DNA of 62,068 nt from Acidimicrobiales bacterium (GTDB lineage: Bacteria > Actinomycetota > Acidimicrobiia > Acidimicrobiales > SZUA-35): assembly GCA_020630065.1 (NCBI GenBank), contig JAHDCC010000020.1:1-62068 (forward strand), in the 5' to 3' direction. Of this stretch, positions 19,889 through 28,545 are shown piece after piece. The position numbers and the translations under genes are program-made. The notes beneath the pieces are model-generated. The model saw only the letters and a program-made list of their open reading frames with translations. It was not told where the DNA came from and searched no databases. Each line of letters starts with the position of its first letter. The first letter of the stretch is position 1.

Positions 19889-20842
19889 TTGCTCATGACA
19901 GCCGATGCTGCAAGCCTTATTTCCCTATACAGCCAGACATTGCCCATTCGAGCAAAGTCGATCATCTCTACCGTATTCGGCGACATAGTCCTACCATTCG
20001 GAGATTCGATTTGGCTGGAAAGTTTGTCTCAGATCGTCCAACCTTTGGGCATTAACGACCGTCTTGTCAGAACAACGCTTTACCGGTTATGCGAGGCCGA
20101 GTGGACGGTTGGTACTCGGGTTGGTCGCAAAAGCTGGTACCAGCTGACCGAGTCTGCGATAGAACAAACTCAGCAGGCGGAGCAATCGATCTATTACCCA
20201 CAATCGTCAGATTGGGACGGTAATTGGCTGATGGTGTTTCTTGTGATCACCCCGGTCGACAGACAAGCGCGCTCCGAGCTGGAACAAGAACTCAAGTGGA
20301 TGGGGTTCGGTTTGATTTCCAAACACGTGTGGGCCCATCCGAACGGCTCGATTGAGCGTCTGAAGTCAAAGATCGCCAAGCTTGGCTTAGAGAACCATGC
20401 GGTCTGCATGCAGGCTCAAAACGTGTTGGATAGTGATGACTCAATAGACTCTCTCGACGATGCGACCTTGGCCCAGATGTGTGCACCCACCGAGGAGGTT
20501 GCCAAGGAGTACAACGACTTTGTTGCGGCCTTTTCGCCGCTCCGAGAGCATTTACCGGAGATACTTGACAACTCCTCTGGCGCAGAGTTGTTGACGCTGC
20601 GCATACTGTTGATCGATCAGTTCCGTCGAATCGTCCTTCACGATCCCTTACTCCCGTTGGCCCTCCTTCCATACGATTGGGCTGGAAGCTCTGCACGTGC
20701 GCTCTGCGAGGAGATATATCCAGATTTGGCCCGGTCGAGCAATAGGTATTACGTCGGGGTTAGTTCGGATGGCTCAGGTGATAGCGATTGGCAACCGCCA
20801 AGTAAGAAGAAAGCAGGCTATTCCAGACGTTTCAGGACATAG
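19889..20842 (+). CDS. paaX: PaaX-family phenylacetyl-CoA-responsive repressor
   Basis: PaaX represses phenylacetate genes and is released by phenylacetyl-CoA. The 317-aa protein has an N-terminal winged helix (SLSQIVQPLGINDRLVRTTL with the recognition helix), a middle Cas2-like domain (DGNWLMVFLVITPVDRQARS) and the C-terminal PaaX domain (PLLPLALLPYDWAGSSAR). Two starts are possible: TTG at 19889, six bases after GGGGG, or ATG at 19895. Being the last gene of the rightward unit, it would be autoregulated through the operator at 13353-13393. Confidence 0.92.
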   Translation: MLMTADAASLISLYSQTLPIRAKSIISTVFGDIVLPFGDSIWLESLSQIVQPLGINDRLVRTTLYRLCEAEWTVGTRVGRKSWYQLTESAIEQTQQAEQSIYYPQSSDWDGNWLMVFLVITPVDRQARSELEQELKWMGFGLISKHVWAHPNGSIERLKSKIAKLGLENHAVCMQAQNVLDSDDSIDSLDDATLAQMCAPTEEVAKEYNDFVAAFSPLREHLPEILDNSSGAELLTLRILLIDQFRRIVLHDPLLPLALLPYDWAGSSARALCEEIYPDLARSSNRYYVGVSSDGSGDSDWQPPSKKKAGYSRRFRT

Positions 20843-20878
20843 CGGGGCGTAAATCCAGGCGGAAACTCAACTAAATAA

Positions 20879-20920
20879 ACGATACAGATTTATACAACAA
20901 ACCGCACAATTGTGTATCAT
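20879..20920. promoter_or_regulatory. Second predicted PaaX operator, upstream of paaK
   Basis: The left half-site ACGATACAGATTT (20879-20891) and the right half-site, complement of ATGATACACAATT (20908-20920), form an imperfect inverted repeat of 42 bp overall. This is almost the same size and half-site text as the 41-bp repeat between paaF and paaY. The right arm again ends in TATCAT, a fair -10 box, but no strong -35 is visible. It lies about 70 bp before the paaK start, so paaK probably has its own PaaX-controlled promoter. Confidence 0.65.
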
Positions 20921-20992
20921 GTCACTAGGGGGATATTCACGGCTAGACAGCTCTGTCGACCCTCATAAGAGATCGCTACTTGAGGAGCAACT

Positions 20993-22303
20993 ATGACGGT
21001 AAACCTGACCCACAACAACCAAGACCTCGCCGAATTGGAACCGATCGAGAAGGCCAGCCAGTCCGAACTACAACAGGTCCAACTCGACCGGCTTAGATGG
21101 ACCGTCCAACATGCCTACGACAATGTCGCCTTCTACCGTCAAGGCTTCGATAACGCTGGCGTTTCCCCCAATGACATCACCTCGCTGTCAGACCTAGCAA
21201 AGCTACCGTTCACCACCAAACAAGACCTACGGGACAACTATCCGTTCGACATGTTTGCGGTACCACAAGACCAAATCGTGCGAATCCATGCCTCAAGTGG
21301 CACTACCGGCAAACCAACCGTAGTCGGGTACACCCGCAACGACATCGACGCTTGGTCGAACGTGGTCGCACGCACAATCAGAGCCGCAGGCGGGCGACCC
21401 GGCGACATGCTCCACAATTCGTATGGCTATGGCCTATTCACCGGCGGACTAGGCGCCCACTACGGCGCCGAACGTTTAGGATGCACGGTTGTTCCAATGT
21501 CGGGCGGCCAAACCGCCAAGCAGGTTCAACTCATCCAAGATTTCAAACCCCGCATTATTACGGTGACACCGTCCTACTGCCTAAACCTGATCGACGAATT
21601 CGAAAAACAGGGAATCGATCCCAAATCCACATCACTTAAGATCGGCATCTTCGGCGCCGAGCCGTGGACCAACGAAATGCGGCTCGAAATCGAAGAACGT
21701 CTGGGCATAGACGCCGTCGACATCTACGGCCTATCCGAAGTGATCGGCCCCGGAGTCGCTCAAGAATGTGTAGAAACGAAAGACGGCCCGACGATTTGGG
21801 AAGACATGTTCTACCCCGAAATAATCGACCCTGAAACTCACGAGGTGCTACCTGACGGCGAGCTGGGCGAACTAGTATTTACGTCGCTGGTCAAAGAAGC
21901 AATGCCCGTTATCCGTTACCGCACAAGGGACCTCACCCGTCTACTCCCGGGAACCGCTAGACCGATGAGACGGATGGAGAAAGTAACGGGACGCAACGAC
22001 GACATGCTGATCTTGCGGGGAGTCAACGTCTTTCCATCACAGATCGAAGAGCAAATCCTGCTTATCGACGGCCTATCACCCCATTACCAGCTCGAACTTA
22101 GCCGGAATGGCAACATGGACGCCCTAACCGTCAACTGTGAACGATCCAGCACGACAAACAACGACGATCGGGCATTACAGCAAACACTTAAAGCCAAGAT
22201 CAAAGAAATGATAGGAATCTCGACCTCGGTCAATATCGTCGCCACCGGCGAGATTCCTCGGTCACAGGGCAAGGCTCAACGGGTAGTCGACCGCCGGTCG
22301 TAG
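20993..22303 (+). CDS. paaK: Phenylacetate-CoA ligase
   Basis: PaaK activates phenylacetate to phenylacetyl-CoA with ATP and CoA, the first pathway step. The 436-aa protein has the adenylate-forming motif ASSGTTGKPTVVGYT, then YGLSEVIGPGVAQEC, the hinge region YRTRDLTRLLPG and the C-terminal catalytic Lys in RSQGKAQRVVDRR. A GAGGAG ribosome-binding site precedes the ATG. It is separated from paaX by 150 bp that contain the second operator. No phenylacetate permease is encoded in the cluster. Confidence 0.96.
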   Translation: MTVNLTHNNQDLAELEPIEKASQSELQQVQLDRLRWTVQHAYDNVAFYRQGFDNAGVSPNDITSLSDLAKLPFTTKQDLRDNYPFDMFAVPQDQIVRIHASSGTTGKPTVVGYTRNDIDAWSNVVARTIRAAGGRPGDMLHNSYGYGLFTGGLGAHYGAERLGCTVVPMSGGQTAKQVQLIQDFKPRIITVTPSYCLNLIDEFEKQGIDPKSTSLKIGIFGAEPWTNEMRLEIEERLGIDAVDIYGLSEVIGPGVAQECVETKDGPTIWEDMFYPEIIDPETHEVLPDGELGELVFTSLVKEAMPVIRYRTRDLTRLLPGTARPMRRMEKVTGRNDDMLILRGVNVFPSQIEEQILLIDGLSPHYQLELSRNGNMDALTVNCERSSTTNNDDRALQQTLKAKIKEMIGISTSVNIVATGEIPRSQGKAQRVVDRRS

Positions 22304-22317
22304 GGTCTAAATAGAAC

Positions 22318-22345
22318 CGCCCGCTGCAGATATCTGCAGCGGGCG
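22318..22345. terminator. Perfect 28-bp palindrome between paaK and the amidase gene
   Basis: Two 14-bp arms meet at 22331/22332 with no spacer and would form a long stem in RNA from either strand. It lies 15 bp after the paaK stop and about 100 bp beyond the stop of the converging amidase gene. There is no clear T-run, so termination, if it occurs, would be of the bidirectional stem-only type. A protein-binding site is also possible. Confidence 0.5.
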
Positions 22346-22442
22346 ATAACCCAAACAAGCCGACCCAATAGGGTTCTAGGCAACTAGCCAGTGCAGGTCG
22401 ACCCACGCAATAGTCGGGCCGACAACACCGCTCCCTACCCCA

Positions 22443-23813
22443 TCATCCAATCTCGGATGGACTCGCCTCGTGGTAGTCGGTGACCTGTTGGAAGGCGGTG
22501 CCAAGCGCAGTCAAAGTGTGTTCAGCAAATGGTCGGCCGATGAGCTGAAAACCTATTGGCATTCCATCTGAAGCAAAGCCTCCAGGCAAGGCAAGAGACG
22601 GCAATCCCGCACCGTTTACCGGGAATGTAAACTGGGTGGTCGCGGGAATAAGTGGGACACCACCGAGCTCGGTAGCCCCGTGATCAAGCACCTGATTAGG
22701 TGTCACCGGAGCGATAATCACATCGACATCTTGATCGTCAAAAACATCAAGATACGCCCGCTCAACGTTCATTCTCGCATCGTGGGCTTGGGCCAAGGCA
22801 GTACCAGGAATTGCGGCGCCAGCCGCTAGTGTCTCACGGGCCTCTTCTCCGATTTTGTCGTTCGAGGACTCCCGAGTCTTTTCAAGAATGGCGGCCGCTT
22901 CAGCAAACACGATCGTGGCACCGGCGTCAAAATGTTCGACGGAGTTCGGGACCTTCACCTTCGACGCTCCGGCCATAATTCCGGCCAGCGTCGAAATGGC
23001 GTCGGATAAAATCGCGTTGATTTCGGGGTCGACATCGATTCCTTCGTAAAACGACTCGTCCGGTACTCCTAGGCGAAGGCTGGCGGGCTTCTGTGCCATC
23101 GACAACCCAGTTTTCACCGAATATGGGTCTAACGGAGAGTAGCCGGCAATAACATCCAGCAAGATTCGACAGTCCTCGGCGCTTCTCGCCATAGGACCAA
23201 CCGTGTCGTAGGTCCAGGAAAGCATATGGACCCCATCGCGGGGAACAAGCCCGCGAGTAGTCTTTAAACCAGTGACACCACAATAGCTCGATGGCAGACG
23301 AACCGACGCTCCGGTCTCGGTGCCGAGCGCACCATAAACTTGCCGGGCGGCCAAACTTGCGGCGCTTCCACCCGATGAACCTCCGGTCATTCGATCGAGT
23401 TTCCAAGGGTTATGAGAATCTGGACATGAGACTCCGAAGGCGAGTTCGTGGGTGTTGGTTTTGCCTACGATCACGGCTCCAGCCGCCTCCAGACGGGCCG
23501 CCACCGTCGAGTCGTTCTCTGGCGTGAAGCCCTCGAGGGCGTCACAGTTAGCTTCACACGGCACCCCCTTAGTAAAAAACAGGTCTTTCAACGCTATCGG
23601 CACGCCGTGTAGAGAACCTTGTGGTACTTCTGCATCCAATCTGGCGGCACGCTGTTTTGCATCTTCGTCTTGGACCGACGCAAACGCTTTGACATGAAGA
23701 TCAGTTTTTTCGATGCGGTCCAGGGAACCGGCAACCAGTTTGGTTGCTGTCGTTGTTCCACTACGGACCGCTTCCGCAGCTTCTGACAACGAGGCTTCGA
23801 GCGGAATAGTCAT
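22443..23813 (-). CDS. Amidase-signature hydrolase
   Basis: This 456-aa enzyme hydrolyses a carboxamide to acid and ammonia. The Ser-cisSer-Lys triad is visible: Lys in VPIALKDLFF, the cis-Ser in the glycine/serine-rich loop TGGSSGGSAASLAA, and the nucleophile in GTETGASVRLPSSYCG. It is closer to stand-alone GatA-like amidases than to a tRNA amidotransferase, since no gatB/C lie nearby. It is the last gene of a leftward operon with an ABC transporter of the amide/urea/branched-chain type, starting 9 bp after the ATPase stop, so it probably cleaves the imported substrate. The substrate is unknown. Confidence 0.85.
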   Translation of the reverse strand: MTIPLEASLSEAAEAVRSGTTTATKLVAGSLDRIEKTDLHVKAFASVQDEDAKQRAARLDAEVPQGSLHGVPIALKDLFFTKGVPCEANCDALEGFTPENDSTVAARLEAAGAVIVGKTNTHELAFGVSCPDSHNPWKLDRMTGGSSGGSAASLAARQVYGALGTETGASVRLPSSYCGVTGLKTTRGLVPRDGVHMLSWTYDTVGPMARSAEDCRILLDVIAGYSPLDPYSVKTGLSMAQKPASLRLGVPDESFYEGIDVDPEINAILSDAISTLAGIMAGASKVKVPNSVEHFDAGATIVFAEAAAILEKTRESSNDKIGEEARETLAAGAAIPGTALAQAHDARMNVERAYLDVFDDQDVDVIIAPVTPNQVLDHGATELGGVPLIPATTQFTFPVNGAGLPSLALPGGFASDGMPIGFQLIGRPFAEHTLTALGTAFQQVTDYHEASPSEIG

Positions 23814-23822
23814 TGGGTCTCC

Positions 23823-24509
23823 TTAAATAGCAAGTCGTTTTTTGATTCGAGTTTGGATCGTGGGATCGTCGGCTGGACTAGCTTCGACAACTCGGCCTTT
23901 TTCGACGACGATGAATCGATCAGCCAGCCGGTTTGCCAACGCAATGTGTTGTTCGATTAGAAGCACGCCGCGCCCAGCGGACCGGGCGTTGTCAATATGA
24001 TCACCGAGAACTTCAACGTTCGATGGCTGGAGACCTTCGGTCGGTTCGTCCATGATGATCAACGATGCGTCTGTCTTTAGCGCACACGCGGCGGCAAGCA
24101 TCTTTTGTTCGCCGCCTGAGAGTGTTCCCGCTCGCTGCGATTGTCTACCAGACAACGACTTTGGGAACTGTTCGAGCACCGCGTCCTGGGCGTTTGGTTC
24201 AAACCCGTTTAGTCTCAGGTTCTCACCAACCGTCAATTCTTGGAACAGACCTTTTTCCTGGAAGGTAGCCCGTAAACCGGCCCGGACTCGTTTCGATGGC
24301 GCCCAGTTAGTGATTGGTTGATCGTCGAGTAGAAGTTCCCCATCGGTTACCGGTAGCAGACCCATCAAGGTTTTGACCAGTGTGGTTTTGCCGACGCCGT
24401 TACGACCAACTAAGGCGACTATTTCGCCCGATTGGATCTCCATCGAGATGCCGTGCAAAGCGGGCACGCCGCCGTAGCCGGCGTGAAGGTTCGTAGCGTT
24501 AAGCCGCAT
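23823..24509 (-). CDS. ABC transporter ATPase, LivF/UrtE type
   Basis: This 228-aa cytoplasmic ATPase powers a branched-chain amino acid/amide-type importer. Walker A is VGRNGVGKTTLVK, the signature TLSGGEQKML and Walker B SLIIMDEP, with EGLQPSN typical of LivF/UrtE. It has one nucleotide-binding domain and no membrane part. It overlaps the LivM-LivG fusion gene by 11 bp, so the two ATPase subunits are likely made in equal amounts. Confidence 0.92.
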   Translation of the reverse strand: MRLNATNLHAGYGGVPALHGISMEIQSGEIVALVGRNGVGKTTLVKTLMGLLPVTDGELLLDDQPITNWAPSKRVRAGLRATFQEKGLFQELTVGENLRLNGFEPNAQDAVLEQFPKSLSGRQSQRAGTLSGGEQKMLAAACALKTDASLIIMDEPTEGLQPSNVEVLGDHIDNARSAGRGVLLIEQHIALANRLADRFIVVEKGRVVEASPADDPTIQTRIKKRLAI

Positions 24510-26247
24510 GGTGATCTGCTCCTAGATAGACGGCTCGGACCTGTGGGTCGGCTTCGACTTCGGCGACCGTGCCGTCGGCGATCAGCCCGCCGTCAGCGAG
24601 CACGGTAACCCGGTCGGCTACGGCTCGGATAAAGGCCATGTCGTGTTCAACGATTACGATTGGCAACTCATAGCGGGAATGAAGTTCGCGTAGTAGCTCT
24701 GCGGCTTCTAGGCTTTCTTCCACGGTCATCCCGGCGGTGGGTTCGTCGAGAAGCAGCATGCGGCACGATCCAGCCATGGCCATCGCTATCTCGAGCCACT
24801 GTTTTTCGCCATGGGAAAGGTCGCCGGCTGGGGTGTCTCGGCGATCATCGAGACCCGTTTTTTCGATGATACGCATCGCGCCTTCCCCAACGTCGGCAGC
24901 CCAACTCCGAGTCAACAACCGTAAAATTGTCGGTTTGGTCGACCATGCGGCAACTGCGATGTTTTCGGCGACCGACAACGAACCGATAACTTGAGGCGCC
25001 TGGAATTTTCTACTTATACCGTGTCGAGCGAACTGCCAAGACGATCGATTTGTTACATCGGTTCCGAACATCGAGATGGTTCCGCCTTGATGAGGCTGTT
25101 GCCCACCAAGGACATCTAGGAATGTACTCTTACCTGCTCCATTGGGCCCGATTAGGCAGCGAAGTTCCGGTTCGGCCATTGTTAAGTCCACCCCTTCGAG
25201 TACACGGAACGGCCCGTAGCTCTTGTCAATGTTGGTTGCCGCTATGACGTCGGAAGAATCGGCCTCGTAAGATACCGGTTCAGCCGTAGTCAGGTTTGGA
25301 GTCCGCGTAGGGCGCGCCGGGCGACCTAGTAGTTTCAAAAAGAATGGCACTAGCCCATCCGGGATCAAGATTACCGACGCTATGAATAGGACACCGGTGG
25401 CGAGTACCCAGTATTGAAGGAAACTGTCGGCCAACGTGGCTGAGGCAAACCCGATTACCAGGGTTCCTATTACCGGACCTATGATTGTTCCTCGCCCGCC
25501 CACCAAGGTCCACAGCACAACATTGGTTGCCAGAACGAATCCGAATTTTCCGGGTGAGACGAAGCCGGTTTGATGAACGTTGAGCCATCCGGCTGCTCCG
25601 GCGACCGCACCACCGAGGGCGAAAACCATGATCTTTAAGCCGATCGTGTTGTAACCCAGGGTCTGCATTCGTCGCTCGTTGTCGCGGATGCCGATTAACA
25701 CGGCACCGAGGGGGGTCGAGACGACAACGCCTACGGCTGCGATAATGGTTACCGCCAGAATCGCTGCGGCCAAGTCTTGGGCCTCAGCTGAAAGTTGAAC
25801 ACCAAACAGATTTATGGATGGGACACCGCTTAGACCGTTAAATCCGCCTGTGACGCTGTTCCATTGGTTTGCAATCTTTTCGAACGTTAGAGAAAGCATG
25901 AGGGTCAGAAGTCCAACGACGACCAAAGACAATCGCCGGTAGAAGGCTGCCGCCGCGATTAGACCTGATATGGCAGCACCCACGATCACCGACGCCGCCA
26001 AAGCAGCAAGACTCCAAGATGGTTCTGCCGTTGCCATCCTGGCGGTAACGTACGCTGCTGTTCCGAATGGTAGTAGTTGCCCCAGCGACAAGATGCCGGT
26101 GTAACCCCACACAAGGTCGAGGCTTACCGCTAGTACTGCCAGGCTCAGAAATACTGCGAGCTGTCCGCTTCGGAATACGCCAGCAAATGAGTTCACGGCG
26201 ACCACGGCAACGATTGCGGCTATGTAGTAGCCAGTCATGCGTTTCAT
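24499..26247 (-). CDS. ABC transporter permease-ATPase fusion (LivM-LivG type)
   Basis: The 582-aa protein joins a LivM-like permease (residues 1 to about 310, roughly nine to ten membrane helices, with SLGQLLPFGTAAYV and GRGTIIGPVIGTLVIG) to a LivG-like ATPase (about 335-580). The ATPase has Walker A IGPNGAGKSTFLD, signature DLSHGEKQWLEIAM and Walker B MLLLDEP. Such fusions are known for urea/amide and branched-chain systems. It overlaps the LivH gene by 4 bp (ATGA) and the LivF gene by 11 bp. Confidence 0.92.
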   Translation of the reverse strand: MKRMTGYYIAAIVAVVAVNSFAGVFRSGQLAVFLSLAVLAVSLDLVWGYTGILSLGQLLPFGTAAYVTARMATAEPSWSLAALAASVIVGAAISGLIAAAAFYRRLSLVVVGLLTLMLSLTFEKIANQWNSVTGGFNGLSGVPSINLFGVQLSAEAQDLAAAILAVTIIAAVGVVVSTPLGAVLIGIRDNERRMQTLGYNTIGLKIMVFALGGAVAGAAGWLNVHQTGFVSPGKFGFVLATNVVLWTLVGGRGTIIGPVIGTLVIGFASATLADSFLQYWVLATGVLFIASVILIPDGLVPFFLKLLGRPARPTRTPNLTTAEPVSYEADSSDVIAATNIDKSYGPFRVLEGVDLTMAEPELRCLIGPNGAGKSTFLDVLGGQQPHQGGTISMFGTDVTNRSSWQFARHGISRKFQAPQVIGSLSVAENIAVAAWSTKPTILRLLTRSWAADVGEGAMRIIEKTGLDDRRDTPAGDLSHGEKQWLEIAMAMAGSCRMLLLDEPTAGMTVEESLEAAELLRELHSRYELPIVIVEHDMAFIRAVADRVTVLADGGLIADGTVAEVEADPQVRAVYLGADHHAA

Positions 26248-27098
26248 ATCGTCACCTCACGAGAGCCGCTTCGGCTCAGTTGCAACATGACGACCGCCAA
26301 GACGAGGGCGGCTATTTGGGCCCATACTGCGTCGACGTAGTGTGTGACGCCGGTTTGCACGGCTGCGACAATGGCGGCGCCGATCACGACACCCCATAGC
26401 CGAGTAAATCCACCGACGATGACTACTAGGAATGCTCCTGGCAGGTAGCTCAAACCGATTTGTGAATCGACGGATACCAATGGGGCTACCAGGACTCCGG
26501 CTACACCAGCGGCGGCTGCCCCAATCCCGAAGGCCAGAATGTTTGCGACGCTAGTTCGGATACCGCTTGATTCGGCGAGCCCCCGGTTTGCGACGATGGC
26601 TCGTACTGTAAGACCAAATCGTGATTTGGTGAACAGTAGAAGAACGGCTACGACTATCAGGGTTGCGACAACGATCAGGACAAGTCGATACGTCGGAAAT
26701 GTGATACCAAAAACGTCGGTTGCCCCAGGGATAGGGTTCGAAACTTTGCGGGAGTTTTTGGAGAATAGTATTTCGGCTAGTTGCCTCAGCACGATCGACA
26801 GTCCGAAGGTGGCGAGGATTGTTAGTTCCGGTTTTTGATATATCCGGCGGATGAGCACCATCTCCACGGCGGAACCGACGAAGAATAAGACGACTGCGGC
26901 GGCCGGTATCGCTAGCCAGTAGTTCAGTCCTCCGTCTTGGACCAGGTAGGCCACGTAGGCGCCGATCATCACAAATTCACCGTGCGCCAAGTTAATGACA
27001 CCCATGAGCCCAAACACGATTCCAAGACCGAGGGCGACGATCCCTAAGGTTGCGAACAGGCCGAGACCGTTCAGCAACTCGATTCCTAATGCTTCCAA
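26244..27098 (-). CDS. ABC transporter permease, LivH/UrtB type
   Basis: This 284-aa inner-membrane subunit has about eight helices and the family text VFGLMGVINLAHGEFVMIGA near the N-terminus and VGGFTRLWGVVIGA near the C-terminus. It pairs with the LivM part of the next gene to form the channel. The start ATG lies 99 bp after the binding-protein stop, across a hairpin that may set the ratio of binding protein to membrane parts. Confidence 0.93.
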   Translation of the reverse strand: MEALGIELLNGLGLFATLGIVALGLGIVFGLMGVINLAHGEFVMIGAYVAYLVQDGGLNYWLAIPAAAVVLFFVGSAVEMVLIRRIYQKPELTILATFGLSIVLRQLAEILFSKNSRKVSNPIPGATDVFGITFPTYRLVLIVVATLIVVAVLLLFTKSRFGLTVRAIVANRGLAESSGIRTSVANILAFGIGAAAAGVAGVLVAPLVSVDSQIGLSYLPGAFLVVIVGGFTRLWGVVIGAAIVAAVQTGVTHYVDAVWAQIAALVLAVVMLQLSRSGSREVTI

Positions 27099-27124
27099 CT
27101 ACTTCGCCTTTGTTTTTTGGCAGT

Positions 27125-27161
27125 CGAGTGGGGTGATGCGTTAGAAGCACCACCCCACTCG
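27125..27161 (-). terminator. Intercistronic hairpin between binding protein and permease genes
   Basis: An 11-bp stem (CGAGTGGGGTG paired with CACCCCACTCG) with a partly paired loop lies in the 99-bp gap. There is no T-run on the reverse strand, so it is more likely a partial terminator or an mRNA stabiliser that raises binding-protein levels over the permease. This arrangement is common in ABC importer operons. Confidence 0.5.
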
Positions 27162-27197
27162 TTTAGCCGTTTGTTAACTATTTATGGGGAACTGGGA

Positions 27198-28466
27198 TTA
27201 CAGTTCGCAGGTTTCTTCTGGTACGACTGCCGGGAACGTCTCGACAATTTCCTGACTGCCGTCTTCTTGTACCTGAGCAACGTGGATCGACTGAGTGAGA
27301 TGTCGACTTTCGGTGATGGCGACATCACCATTTAGTGTCTGTTTGATCTCTCGACCCTGCATTGCTTCAAGAACAGCTTCAGTTTCGGTTGTTTCTGCCG
27401 CGTTGGCGGCGTCAGCGTACAGGGTTGCTGCGTCGTAGATGTGTGAACTGAAGGTGGCAATTGGGGCTGTGCTCATGTCGAACTGACCCGAGTAGCGTTC
27501 AACAATATCCTGGTTTACTTCGTTGTTTAGCTCTTTGAAGTAGCCGAGTGATACGTACATGCCGTCGGTGACCTCGGGGCCCATTGCTGCCAGAACGTTC
27601 TCTTCGTAGATGTTCGCCAGCCGTGCAATTTCGTCTTGGCCAATCCCGAAGTCGACTGCCTGAGTCTCAAACGCAATGGCGTCTCCTCCAACCAAGGCTG
27701 GCAGAAGAAGGTCAGCTTCGGAATCTGATATTTCTTGGACAATTGATGAGAAGTCTTCGGTGCCTAGTGGAACGTATTGTTCACCGACAACTTCGCCGCC
27801 TGATTCCTCGATGTATTCTCGGGCTAGTTCGAAGCTCTTTTGCGGCCATGCGTAGTCGTTGCCTAGGAGGAACCATTTCTTGCCACCTGTTTGTTCCATG
27901 ACCCATGGGATGGTTGGTTTCAGCTGTTGACTTGGCACTTCACCGGTGTTGAACATTACCGATGAGCATTCGCCACCTTCGTAGAGCGCAGCGTAAATGT
28001 ATGGGATGTTGGCCGCTTCTGCTAGTGGTTTGACTGCTTCTCGGGTGGCACTTGAATGTGTACCGATTACGACATCGACCTGGTCGGAGTCGAGTAGTTG
28101 TTCCATAGCTTGGCGACCGACTTCTGGGTCGCTGGCGTCGTCGGCCAAAACAACTTCGACCGGGCGCCCATTAATGCCGCCTGCCCCGTTGATGTCCTCA
28201 ACTAAGAGTTCGGAGATATTGGCGGTTGGAGGACCGAATACACCGGCTGGCCCACTGTTTGAGAACAAGATGCCGATCTTGACTGAATCGCCAGAGAGTT
28301 CTGGAGATTGGGTGCCCTCAGTTTCGGTTGAGCTTTCGGTTGTTGGGTCGGTCTCTTCTGTGTTTTCTGCTTCGCTGGATCCGCTTGAGCACGCAGCCAT
28401 CATGAACCCCATAGCGGATGCCGCCGCCAGGATTCTCATGCGCGTCGAATAACTACCCTTGTACAT
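27198..28466 (-). CDS. Amide/urea/branched-chain-type substrate-binding lipoprotein
   Basis: This protein of about 422 aa is the extracytoplasmic binding protein of the importer. It has a lipoprotein signal (lipobox in GFMMAACSSGS), an acidic Ser/Thr/Glu-rich linker to about residue 60, and a type I periplasmic-binding fold of the AmiC/UrtA class starting at VKIGILFSNSGPAG. The pocket-side motif GNDYAWP is the family's GSDY/GNDY variant. The frame allows an ATG at 28478, but GGGAGAG is better placed for 28466. It is a clear paralogue of the C-terminal domain of the next gene upstream (same GNDYxWP and VVGE motifs). Confidence 0.9.
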   Translation of the reverse strand: MYKGSYSTRMRILAAASAMGFMMAACSSGSSEAENTEETDPTTESSTETEGTQSPELSGDSVKIGILFSNSGPAGVFGPPTANISELLVEDINGAGGINGRPVEVVLADDASDPEVGRQAMEQLLDSDQVDVVIGTHSSATREAVKPLAEAANIPYIYAALYEGGECSSVMFNTGEVPSQQLKPTIPWVMEQTGGKKWFLLGNDYAWPQKSFELAREYIEESGGEVVGEQYVPLGTEDFSSIVQEISDSEADLLLPALVGGDAIAFETQAVDFGIGQDEIARLANIYEENVLAAMGPEVTDGMYVSLGYFKELNNEVNQDIVERYSGQFDMSTAPIATFSSHIYDAATLYADAANAAETTETEAVLEAMQGREIKQTLNGDVAITESRHLTQSIHVAQVQEDGSQEIVETFPAVVPEETCEL

Positions 28467-28545
28467 TCTCTCTCCCATTCGTTACCCATTTCAATGATTA
28501 CTTACATATTAACGGATGGGAGGCCTTGCGGCAACAGTCACGCCT

